A stretch of 42,652 bases of DNA from Bradyrhizobium genomosp. I (2014) (GTDB lineage: Bacteria > Pseudomonadota > Alphaproteobacteria > Rhizobiales > Xanthobacteraceae). Below the pieces are notes generated by a model. It saw only the letters and a program-made list of their open reading frames with translations. It was not told the DNA's origin and did no database searches. The position numbers were made by a program, and so were the translations under genes. Positions 17,270 through 24,310 of the stretch are shown here, in pieces. The DNA is taken from assembly GCF_000261685.1 (NCBI RefSeq), contig NZ_AJQE01000381.1, forward strand, positions 1-42,652, read 5' to 3'. Each line of letters starts with the position of its first letter. Position 1 is the stretch's first letter.

Positions 17270-18364
17270 TCAGCGCTGGCTGGAGAAAGTGAAGGCGGAC
17301 TGCAACGCGTACATCACGCGATCCAGCAGGAAGCCGATGATGCCGATCGTCAGCACGGCGACGATAATCCGTGCGAGCGACTGAGACGAGCCGTTCTGGA
17401 ATTCATCCCAGACGAATTTTCCAAGCCCCGGATTCTGGGCCAGCATCTCGGCCGCGATCAACACCATCCAGCCGACGCCGAGCGAGAGCCGCAGACCGGT
17501 GAAGATCAGCGGGAGCGAGCTCGGCAGCACCAGCTTGGTGATGGTACGCCACGTCGGCAGCTGCAGCACGCGCCCGACGTTGAGCAGATCCTTGTCGATC
17601 GAGGCGACGCCAAGCGCGGTGTTGATCAGCGTAGGCCACAACGAGCATAGCGTCACGGTGATCGCGGAGATAACCAGCGATTTCGGCAGGAACTCCGAGG
17701 GATTCACATAAAGCGCCGAAACCACCATCGTCACGATCGGGAGCCAGGCCAGCGGCGACACCGGCTTGAAGATCTGGATCAGCGGGTTGAGCGCGCCGTT
17801 CATGGTCTTGGACAGGCCGCAGAGGATGCCGAGCGGAACGGCGACGAGTGTCGCCACCACGAAGCCGAGTGCGACCGTCACGAGGCTGGTCACGATCTGA
17901 TCGAAATACGTCGGCTTCCCCGCATAATTTCGATGGCGAACCTCCTCGGGATGCCCGTCGGCGACGGCCTTGGCGTTGCGCGCATCCTGGCGCTCGTAGA
18001 AGGCCGCCTGCTTGGCGCGCTCGGCGCGATGGTCGGCATAGAGGTTCTGCGCCTGAACCCACACCTCGGCCGGACCGGGAATGGCACCGAGCGAGGTCTT
18101 GACCTGCGGCGCGGCCAAGGCCCATGCCAGGAGAAAGGCACCGATGCCGACAAGCGGCACCAGCAATCCCTGCCGCAACTCCTTCAACTGGGGCTTGACG
18201 ATGTCGCCGGCGGCGATGCGCGCAAGCGGCGCAAGCCAGCCGAGGCCCAGGATGTTCAGATAGACGGCTGCGCCATTGATGCGCGCGAGCATTCGCTCGC
18301 GGCGCGCGCGCTTTGCCTCTTCCGCGGTGACGTCAACATATTCGCTAACCAATGCCATTTGCAT
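17270..18364 (-). CDS. nrtB: Nitrate ABC transporter permease
   Basis: A 364-residue inner-membrane permease of the nitrate/sulfonate/taurine type. A cytoplasmic N-terminus is followed by a helix around LLVPLVGIGAFLLAWALA, a hydrophilic stretch (about residues 95-145, rich in Arg, Ala and Glu) and the core BPD_transp_1 domain of about five helices (from QIVTSLVTVALGFVVATLVAVPLG). The EAA-like coupling loop that contacts the ATPase is present. The ATG at 18364 has AAGGGA immediately upstream; an ATG two codons later is possible. It is located between nrtA and nrtC, 70 bases from the former, consistent with one nrtABC operon. Confidence 0.94.
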   Translation of the reverse strand: MQMALVSEYVDVTAEEAKRARRERMLARINGAAVYLNILGLGWLAPLARIAAGDIVKPQLKELRQGLLVPLVGIGAFLLAWALAAPQVKTSLGAIPGPAEVWVQAQNLYADHRAERAKQAAFYERQDARNAKAVADGHPEEVRHRNYAGKPTYFDQIVTSLVTVALGFVVATLVAVPLGILCGLSKTMNGALNPLIQIFKPVSPLAWLPIVTMVVSALYVNPSEFLPKSLVISAITVTLCSLWPTLINTALGVASIDKDLLNVGRVLQLPTWRTITKLVLPSSLPLIFTGLRLSLGVGWMVLIAAEMLAQNPGLGKFVWDEFQNGSSQSLARIIVAVLTIGIIGFLLDRVMYALQSAFTFSSQR

Positions 18365-18434
18365 ATTCCCTTGGCGTCCACCGCCGGATTGCGAGCAGGG
18401 CGCCGGGCCGCAACAGCGGCCCGGCTGCGTTTTC

Positions 18435-19898
18435 TCAGCCGTCGATGACCTTGGCACCGTCGATCTTCTGCTTGCCCTTCAGGCCGATCTTCAGGCTGTC
18501 GATGTAGGCGTTGGGCTTGCGGCCGTCGTAGGTGATGCCGTCGATGAACTCGGATGTCGGCGCGCGGTAGCCGTCGGTGTCCCAGGGAAAATCTTCCTTC
18601 CTGGCCTTGCCGTCGGCGACCAGAAGCTTGGCCGCGGCTAGATAGAGATCGGAGCGGTACACGCTCTTCGCCGTGTCGTGATACCACGCGTCGGTCTTGG
18701 CTTCGCCGATCTGCCCCCAGCGGCGCATCTGGGTCAGGTACCAGACGGCGTCGGACTGGTACGGATAGGTGGCGAAGTAGCGGAAGAAGACGTTGAAGTC
18801 GGGTATCGGCCGCTTGTCGCCCTTCTCATATTCGAAGGTGCCGGTCATCGAATTGGCGATGACCGCCTTGTCGGCACCGACATATTCCGGCTTCGAGAGC
18901 AGCTCGACCGCCTTGGCGCGGTTGGCATTGGCGTTCTCGTCCAGCCACATCGCGGCGCGGATCAGCGCCTTGGTGAGAGCAAGCACCGTATTCGGGTTCT
19001 TCTCGGCGAAGGCCGCGGTGATGCCGAATACCTTCTCCGGGTTGTTCTTCCAGATCTCGTAGTCGGTGATCACGGGCACGCCGATGCCCTTGAAGACGGC
19101 AGCCTGGTTCCAGGGCTCGCCGACGCAGTAGCCGTTGATCGTGCCGGCCTCGAGGGTCGCCGGCATCTGCGGCGGCGGCGTCACCGACAGCAGCGCTTCG
19201 GCCGCGACCGTTCCGGTCACGTCCTCGCCCGAATAGAAGCCGGGATTGATGCCGCCCGAAGCGAGCCAGTAGCGAAGCTCGTAATTGTGAGTCGAGACCG
19301 GAAACACCATGCCCATCTTGAAGGCCTTGCCGTCGGCCTTCAGCTTCTCGATGGCCGGGCGCAACGTGTCGGCCTTGATCGGATGCACGAGCTTGCCGCT
19401 CGCATCCTTCGGGATGCTCGGCTTCATCAATGCGAAGATCTCGTTCGAGACCGTGATGGCGTTCCCGTTGAGGTCCATCGAGAACGGGGTGATGATATGC
19501 GCCTTGGTGCCGAAGCCGATCGTGGCGGCCAGTGGCTGGCCGGCAAGCATATGCGCGCCATCGAGCTCGCCGCTGATGACGCGGTCGAGCAGAACTTTCC
19601 AGTTGGCTTGCGCTTCCAGCGTGACGAACAGGCCCTCGTCCTCGAAGTAGCCGTTCTCCTTGGCGACGGCCAGCGGCGCCATGTCGGTAAGCTTGATGAA
19701 GCCGAGCTTCAGCTCTTCCTTCTCCGGCTTGAGAGCGGCCGCGCGCACCCGGCCGCCGGAGATGGCGTAAGCCGCGGCGGCAGCGCCCCCGGCAAGGAAG
19801 GTGCGGCGGTCGAGACCCGTGAACGGGTTCGCGCCAGCGTCGCCAAGGAGATTGCTCTTATGGCGGCCGCGCAAGGACTTATCAGTTGGCTTCGTCAT
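18435..19898 (-). CDS. nrtA: Nitrate ABC transporter substrate-binding protein
   Basis: Captures nitrate in the periplasm and delivers it to NrtBC. The 487-residue product begins with a Tat-type signal: LDRRTFLAGGAAAAAYAISG near residues 29-48, with twin arginines. The NMT1/NrtA-like domain follows (LKLGFIKLTDMAPLAVAKENGYF ... GEPWNQAAV). The ATG at 19898 has AAGGAG about 11 bases upstream; the in-frame extension to 20072 would remove most of the leader RNA and does not look like protein. It is the first gene of nrtABC. The upstream region carries a sigma-54-like promoter, an ANTAR-type hairpin and a palindrome. Confidence 0.95.
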   Translation of the reverse strand: MTKPTDKSLRGRHKSNLLGDAGANPFTGLDRRTFLAGGAAAAAYAISGGRVRAAALKPEKEELKLGFIKLTDMAPLAVAKENGYFEDEGLFVTLEAQANWKVLLDRVISGELDGAHMLAGQPLAATIGFGTKAHIITPFSMDLNGNAITVSNEIFALMKPSIPKDASGKLVHPIKADTLRPAIEKLKADGKAFKMGMVFPVSTHNYELRYWLASGGINPGFYSGEDVTGTVAAEALLSVTPPPQMPATLEAGTINGYCVGEPWNQAAVFKGIGVPVITDYEIWKNNPEKVFGITAAFAEKNPNTVLALTKALIRAAMWLDENANANRAKAVELLSKPEYVGADKAVIANSMTGTFEYEKGDKRPIPDFNVFFRYFATYPYQSDAVWYLTQMRRWGQIGEAKTDAWYHDTAKSVYRSDLYLAAAKLLVADGKARKEDFPWDTDGYRAPTSEFIDGITYDGRKPNAYIDSLKIGLKGKQKIDGAKVIDG

Positions 19899-19953
19899 TG
19901 AATGTGATGCTCCTTTGTGACCGAAGGACCATCCGCGCACGCCAACTACCCCC

Positions 19954-19971
19954 ACGCGCACAGGAGCGCGT
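19954..19971 (-). other. GC hairpin in the nrtA leader
   Basis: ACGCGC and GCGCGT pair around the loop TCCTGT, 54 bases downstream of the hexaloop hairpin in the transcript. GGGGG rather than a U-run follows, so it is not a classical terminator; it could attenuate by another route or be the second hairpin of a two-hairpin antitermination signal. Confidence 0.55.
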
Positions 19972-20025
19972 CTCCAGGAAGGCCCCGGATGGCGAAGGTC
20001 ACGATTCGGATGGGGATCTTCGAGG

Positions 20026-20043
20026 GACGGCGTCAGTGGCGTC
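20026..20043 (-). promoter_or_regulatory. ANTAR-type hexaloop hairpin in the nrtA leader
   Basis: In the transcript GACGCC and GCCGTC pair as four base pairs, one C-C mismatch and a closing C-G, around the loop ACTGAC with A at 1 and G at 4. It starts at about +3 of the predicted transcript. The surrounding leader also resembles that of narK (CGACGCCA..GACG.CGTCCCTC, then ATCGTGA and CGCCA.CCGGGG). Confidence 0.62.
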
Positions 20044-20055
20044 GACCTGCTCTCA

Positions 20056-20072
20056 AACAAGAAGCGTGCCAA
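20056..20072 (-). promoter_or_regulatory. Sigma-54-like promoter of nrtA
   Basis: On the minus strand TTGGCACG-N4-TTGTT matches TTGGCACG-N4-TTGCW except for T at the -12 C. Transcription would start near 20045, giving a leader of about 147 bases. Confidence 0.6.
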
Positions 20073-20175
20073 GCCGAACTATTCTGTAACCTACAATAAT
20101 ATCAGCCAGTTATTGCGAAGTCGCCCGTGCCGCGGACCCCGGATGCGCCCGCAAATCCAGCGGATCGCCCAGACT

Positions 20176-20190
20176 TTGTGCGACGCACAA
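20176..20190. promoter_or_regulatory. Palindrome, candidate upstream activator site between nrtA and the nitrite-channel gene
   Basis: TTGTGCGACGCACAA, centred at 20183, lies 113 bp upstream of the -24 GG of the nrtA promoter and 176 bp upstream of that of the divergent channel gene. The flanks GCCCA and TGGGC extend the symmetry with a four-base interruption. It shares its core with the narK palindrome at 15469-15503. Confidence 0.6.
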
Positions 20191-20356
20191 GAAATGGGCA
20201 GAGGTCACTGCGAAGGGGCAGGACGATCACGTGCGCGCCTATGGCGAGGACAGCGACAACGACGGTTTCAGGATCCTGGCAGGGTTTTGTGTTCTGAATA
20301 GCCGTCTCATCCGCATCAAATCGGCATCGGACGACGCCGGCGGCGAACCGCATGGT

Positions 20357-20373
20357 TTGGCACGTGGATTGCT
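20357..20373 (+). promoter_or_regulatory. Sigma-54 promoter of the nitrite-channel gene
   Basis: TTGGCACGTGGATTGCT is a full match to the -24/-12 consensus TTGGCACG-N4-TTGCW. Transcription would start near 20384, leaving a leader of about 244 bases before the ATG at 20628. Confidence 0.72.
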
Positions 20374-20388
20374 TTCTCCTTGATCACT

Positions 20389-20404
20389 CAGTCAACGACG
20401 ACTG
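20389..20404 (+). promoter_or_regulatory. ANTAR-type hexaloop hairpin in the nitrite-channel leader
   Basis: CAGTC and GACTG form a perfect 5-bp stem around the loop AACGAC, the same loop as at narK, with A at 1 and G at 4. It begins at about +6 of the predicted transcript. A possible second hexaloop follows (GCCGA-AATGTT-GAGGC) but needs tandem G-A pairs. Confidence 0.62.
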
Positions 20405-20465
20405 CGGTTCGCCGAAATGTTGAGGCCTCCAGGGGCTGAAACGCGCGGAGAGCTTGACCGTGCTT

Positions 20466-20481
20466 CGCCGGGCCCCCGGCG
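20466..20481 (+). other. GC hairpin in the nitrite-channel leader
   Basis: CGCCGGG and CCCGGCG can form a stem of up to seven pairs with a very small loop, 61 bases after the hexaloop hairpin. No U-run follows. The position matches the GC hairpins in the nrtA and narK leaders. Confidence 0.5.
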
Positions 20482-20627
20482 CAGTCGTCGTGACGCAATC
20501 CACGCGAAAACTTGCGCTCCTGGAGTCCGATCGTTGCCGGCTCGCCAATACGCGCGGAAGGGACACGCCGATAACTGCGCGCCCCGGAACGAACGTACCT
20601 TCATTCATACGAGCAAAGGAACCATTG

Positions 20628-21467
20628 ATGTCGTATCTCGCGCCTTCGGAATTCGTCACCAAGATGGTGGATGCGGGCGAGTCCAAGATCTTCATGTCCA
20701 CCCGGGATACCATCATCCGCGCCTACATGGCGGGCGCCATCCTGGCGCTGGCGGCCTGGTTCGCCGTCACGATCAACGTCAACACCGGCCAGCCGCTGAT
20801 CGGCGCGCTGCTGTTTCCGGTCGGCTTTTCCATGCTCTATCTGCTGGGATTCGACCTTCTCACCGGCGTCTTCGTGCTTGCGCCGCTCGCCCTGATCGAC
20901 AAGCGCCCCGGCGTCACCCTTGGCGGCGTACTGCGCAACTGGGGTCTCGTCTTCATCGGCAACTTCGCCGGCGCTCTGACGGTGGCCTTCATGATGGCCT
21001 TCGTCACGACCTTCGGCTTCACGCAGGCGCCCGACAAGGTCGGCACGGTCATCGGCAATATCGGTGAGGGCCGGACCCTGGGCTATGCCGCGCACGGCGC
21101 GGCGGGGATGGCGACGCTGTTCATGCGCGGCATGCTCTGCAACTGGATGGTCTCGACCGGCGTCGTCGGCGCCATGATCTCGACCTCGGTCCCCGGCAAG
21201 GTCATCGCGATGTGGATGCCGATCCTGGTGTTCTTCTACATGGTGTTCGAGCATTCGGTGGTGAACATGTTCCTGTTCCCGTCGGGCCTGATGCTGCACG
21301 CGAAGTTCTCGATCATGGACTATCTGATCTGGAACGAGATCCCGACCGTGCTCGGCAACCTCGTCGGCGGCCTCGCCTTCACCGGCATGACCCTCTACGC
21401 CACGCATGTCATGACCCTGCCGAAGCGCCAGGTCGACAAGGCCGCGAAGCCCCGCGTCGCGGCCTGA
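20628..21467 (+). CDS. Formate/nitrite transporter family channel
   Basis: A 279-residue inner-membrane protein of the FocA/NirC family, which forms pentameric channels for small monovalent anions. About six helices are visible, with NWGLVFIGNFAGAL and the conserved pore histidine in FEHSVVNMF. Next to nitrate genes it most likely moves nitrite, so a NirC-like role is inferred; formate cannot be excluded. The ATG at 20628 has AAAGGA just upstream; the open frame to 20454 runs through leader hairpins and is not protein-like. It is divergent from nrtA and shares its leader architecture. A strong hairpin and then the phosphatase-kinase gene follow. Confidence 0.92.
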   Translation: MSYLAPSEFVTKMVDAGESKIFMSTRDTIIRAYMAGAILALAAWFAVTINVNTGQPLIGALLFPVGFSMLYLLGFDLLTGVFVLAPLALIDKRPGVTLGGVLRNWGLVFIGNFAGALTVAFMMAFVTTFGFTQAPDKVGTVIGNIGEGRTLGYAAHGAAGMATLFMRGMLCNWMVSTGVVGAMISTSVPGKVIAMWMPILVFFYMVFEHSVVNMFLFPSGLMLHAKFSIMDYLIWNEIPTVLGNLVGGLAFTGMTLYATHVMTLPKRQVDKAAKPRVAA

Positions 21468-21484
21468 TCGAATACATCTCGACA

Positions 21485-21517
21485 GGGGAGCCTCGCCCGA
21501 TCAGGGTGAGGCTCCCC
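21485..21517 (+). terminator. Strong hairpin between the channel and phosphatase-kinase genes
   Basis: A 14-bp stem (GGGGAGCCTCGCCC with GGGTGAGGCTCCCC, one G-U pair) and a five-base loop begin 18 bases after the channel stop codon and end 8 bases before the next ATG. No T-run follows, so it may be a partial terminator, an mRNA end-protector, or a translational block on the downstream gene. Confidence 0.6.
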
Positions 21518-21524
21518 TCTCCTG

Positions 21525-23264
21525 GTGATGACGATGACCCGCGGACTCCTGATTTCGGTCGGCCAGCATTCCGACAAGGGTCGCAAGCCCGTCAATCAGG
21601 ATTTCCACGGCGTCCTGGTTCCGGAAGAGCCGCTGCTCAGCCTGAAGGGCATCGCGGCGGTCCTTGCCGACGGCATTTCCAGCAGCAGCGTGAGCCAGAT
21701 CGCCAGCGAGTCGGCGGTCAAGAGCTTCCTGACGGACTATTACTGCACGTCGGAATCCTGGACGGTGAAGACCTCCGCCCGCCGCGTGCTGGACGCGACC
21801 AATTCCTGGCTGCACGCACAGACGCGCAAGAGCCAATATGCCCATGACCGCGACAAGGGTTATGTCTGCACCCTCACCGCGATGGTCATCAAGGCGACCA
21901 CCGCGCACATCTTTCATGTCGGCGACTGCCGCGTCTACCGCCTCGCCGGCAAGGCGCTCGAGCAGCTGACCGACGATCACCGCATCATCGTGTCGTCGGA
22001 GCAGACCTATCTCGGCCGCGCGCTCGGCATCAATCCGCAGCTCGAGATCGACTATCAGGCCTTCGAGGTCGAGGCCGGCGACACCTTTCTGCTGGCGACC
22101 GACGGCGCTTACGAATTCGTCGACGCACGCTTCGTCACGAGCGCGCTGAACGAGCATGCGGGCGATCTCGACGCGGCGGCGAAGACCATCGTCGGGGAAG
22201 CTTACCGGCGCGGCAGCGCCGACAACATCACCATCCAGATCCTGCGCATCGATGCGGTCCCGCAGCGCGAGCCGGCCGGCATCTTCAATCAGACCGCACA
22301 ATTGCCGCTGCCTTCGCTGCCGGAACCGCGCGCGATCTTCGACGGCTACCGGATCGTCCGCGAGATTCACGGTAGCAGCCGCAGCCACATCTACCTCGCC
22401 GTCGACATGGAGACCGAGCAGCCGGTTGCGCTCAAGCTGCCGTCAGTCGATCTGCGCGACAACGCCGCCTATCTCAAGCGCTTCCTGATGGAGGAGTGGA
22501 TCGCGCGCCGGATCGACAGCCCGCATGTGCTGAAGCCGCTGTCGCAGTCGCGGCGCCGCAGCTATCTCTACGTCGCGACGGAATTCGTCGAGGGGCAGAC
22601 CCTGAAGCAGTGGATGATCGACAATCCGCGCCCCGATCTCGAAACCGTACGCGGCATCATTGAGCAGATCGCCGCGGGCCTGCGCGCCTTCCACCGCATG
22701 GAGATGCTGCATCAGGATCTCAGGCCCGACAACATCCTGATCGACAAGACCGGCACCGCCAAGATCATCGACTTCGGATCGGTCAGGGTGGCCGGCGTGG
22801 CGGAGGCCGCACCTCGCGACGAGGCTGACGAAATCCTGGGAACGGTCCAGTACATGGCGCCGGAGTATTTTCTCGGTCAGGGCGGCTCGCCGCGCTCCGA
22901 CATGTTTTCGCTGGCCGTGATCAGCTACCAGATGCTGACGGGAAAGCTGCCCTACGGCACCCAGATCGCCCGGATCCGGCGCAAGGCGGACGTGCGGAGA
23001 CTCAAGTACCGCTCGGCCGACGACGATCGCAACGTGCCCGCATGGGTCGACGGCGCGCTCCGGCGCGCGCTGCATCCCGATCCCTACAAGCGACACGAGG
23101 ATCTGTCGGAGTTCATCTTCGAGCTGCGCACGCCCAATCCGGCCTATCTTGACACGCGGATCACGCCGCTCCTGGAGCGCAGCCCGCTGATGTTCTGGAA
23201 GCTGACCTCGGCGACCCTCGCCTGCGCGGTCGTCGTGCTGCTGGCGTTGCTGCACGCGCGCTGA
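21525..23264 (+). CDS. PP2C-type phosphatase / Ser-Thr kinase fusion, membrane-anchored
   Basis: One 579-residue polypeptide joins opposite activities. Residues 8-242 form a PP2C-like phosphatase with metal-site motifs NQD (24-26), ADG (48-50), TDG (192-194) and DN (233-234). Residues 274-535 form a Hanks-type kinase: a poorly conserved glycine loop (IHGSSRSHIYLA), Lys304 in VALK, catalytic HQDLRPDN (396-403), DFG (417-419) and APE (445-447). A hydrophobic helix at about 556-576 ends the protein, so it is probably tail-anchored facing the cytoplasm. Start at 21525, 21528 or 21534; no clear ribosome site. It lies 57 bases after the nitrite channel, suggesting that a transporter or regulator of nitrogen uptake is its target; this is inference. 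Confidence 0.92.
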   Translation: MMTMTRGLLISVGQHSDKGRKPVNQDFHGVLVPEEPLLSLKGIAAVLADGISSSSVSQIASESAVKSFLTDYYCTSESWTVKTSARRVLDATNSWLHAQTRKSQYAHDRDKGYVCTLTAMVIKATTAHIFHVGDCRVYRLAGKALEQLTDDHRIIVSSEQTYLGRALGINPQLEIDYQAFEVEAGDTFLLATDGAYEFVDARFVTSALNEHAGDLDAAAKTIVGEAYRRGSADNITIQILRIDAVPQREPAGIFNQTAQLPLPSLPEPRAIFDGYRIVREIHGSSRSHIYLAVDMETEQPVALKLPSVDLRDNAAYLKRFLMEEWIARRIDSPHVLKPLSQSRRRSYLYVATEFVEGQTLKQWMIDNPRPDLETVRGIIEQIAAGLRAFHRMEMLHQDLRPDNILIDKTGTAKIIDFGSVRVAGVAEAAPRDEADEILGTVQYMAPEYFLGQGGSPRSDMFSLAVISYQMLTGKLPYGTQIARIRRKADVRRLKYRSADDDRNVPAWVDGALRRALHPDPYKRHEDLSEFIFELRTPNPAYLDTRITPLLERSPLMFWKLTSATLACAVVVLLALLHAR

Positions 23265-23339
23265 TCGAGACTGCTCGCTCACCATATGATCAATGGCGAG
23301 CGATGCAGCCAGGCCTCAGCGCGCCGCTCAAGCAAGCCC

Positions 23340-24209
23340 TCAGACGGAAGTTGCGATCTCGGCAACGAAGTCGCGATAGGAGCGCAAGGGACGGCCCAGA
23401 ATATCGGTCAGACGCTTGACGTCGCCGGCTTCGGGGACCATTCCCTCCGTGAGGAAGCGCTCGCTCATCACCCGCATGTCGAAGGCCATCCAGCCCGGCA
23501 TGGACTGCCTGAGGTTCTTCTCGAAGCCCGCAGTGTCGTCGCCGCCATAGGCGATCGAGCGCCCGAGCACCTCCGACCAGATTGCAGCAGCCTTGGCACC
23601 GGTGATCGTTTCGGGACCAACGAGATTGATGCGCTCGAGCGGAAGCGGCGCGGCGGATGTCTCGCGGCGGATCAATTCGATGGCCGCAACCTCGCCGATA
23701 TCGCGCGCGTCGATCATCGCAAGTCCCTTACTGCCGATCGGCATGGGGTAGACGCCGTATCCGGTCACGGCGTCCTTGATCATGAGCTCGTTGTTCATGA
23801 AATAGGCGGGGCGCAGGATGGTCGCCTTGAAGCCCATCTGCTCGATCATGCGCTCGACGCCGAACTTGCCGGCGAAGTGCGGCACGTTCACGTAGCGGTC
23901 GCTGTGAATGACCGACAGATAGACGAACCGCTCGATGCCGGCCTCGCGGGCGAGGTTGAGCGCCGTCAGCGCCTGGGTAAATTCATCCGGCACCACGGCG
24001 TTGAGCAGGAACAGCGTCGAGACGCCCGAGAACGCACCGCGCAAGGAATCGACATCCAGCAAGTCAGCCTGGGCGACGGCGACACCTGTCGGGAAATTGG
24101 TCCTTGCGGGATCTCGAACGAGCGCGCGCACATCGGCGCCGCGCTTGACGAGTTGCTCGACGACCTGGCGGCCGATCGTGCCGGTTGCGCCGGTAACGAG
24201 GATAGTCAT
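23340..24209 (-). CDS. NmrA-like NAD(P)-binding reductase
   Basis: A 289-residue atypical short-chain dehydrogenase. The N-terminus MTILVTGATGTIGRQVVEQL is the Rossmann glycine motif, and VRALVRDP is the usual NADP-favouring segment. The active-site YxxxK is not conserved in this group; YLSVIHSD and FGVERMIEQMGFKATILRPAYFMNN align with NmrA/quinone-oxidoreductase-like members. The ATG at 24209 has CGGAG upstream. It is divergent from a LysR regulator 101 bp away, a common arrangement in which the regulator controls the reductase. It may be a quinone reductase or redox sensor; the activity cannot be told from sequence. Confidence 0.88.
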   Translation of the reverse strand: MTILVTGATGTIGRQVVEQLVKRGADVRALVRDPARTNFPTGVAVAQADLLDVDSLRGAFSGVSTLFLLNAVVPDEFTQALTALNLAREAGIERFVYLSVIHSDRYVNVPHFAGKFGVERMIEQMGFKATILRPAYFMNNELMIKDAVTGYGVYPMPIGSKGLAMIDARDIGEVAAIELIRRETSAAPLPLERINLVGPETITGAKAAAIWSEVLGRSIAYGGDDTAGFEKNLRQSMPGWMAFDMRVMSERFLTEGMVPEAGDVKRLTDILGRPLRSYRDFVAEIATSV

Positions 24210-24310
24210 GGGATCACTCCGGTTTGGGTCTGAAGACACCCGAAAGTTAGCGATCCACATGCGAGCCGATAGACGTTATATTTAGACAGATCGTTTCATG
24301 AGTGGAACAA
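24210..24310. promoter_or_regulatory. Divergent LysR/reductase promoter region
   Basis: This 101-bp gap between the reductase and the LysR gene contains an AT-rich stretch (GACGTTATATTTAGACAGAT at about 24272-24291) in otherwise GC-rich DNA. It must hold both promoters. No unambiguous LysR T-N11-A site could be singled out. Confidence 0.45.

Noticed and set aside
20380..20395. FNR/FixK-like site TTGATCACTCAGTCAA
   Set aside because: The half-sites TTGA and TCAA are separated by eight bases, not the six of FNR/FixK boxes, and the sequence overlaps the leader hairpin that explains it better.
20454..20627. Longer N-terminus for the nitrite channel
   Set aside because: The 58 extra codons run through the GC hairpin and leader. 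The ATG at 20628 has a good ribosome site and gives the family's normal start.
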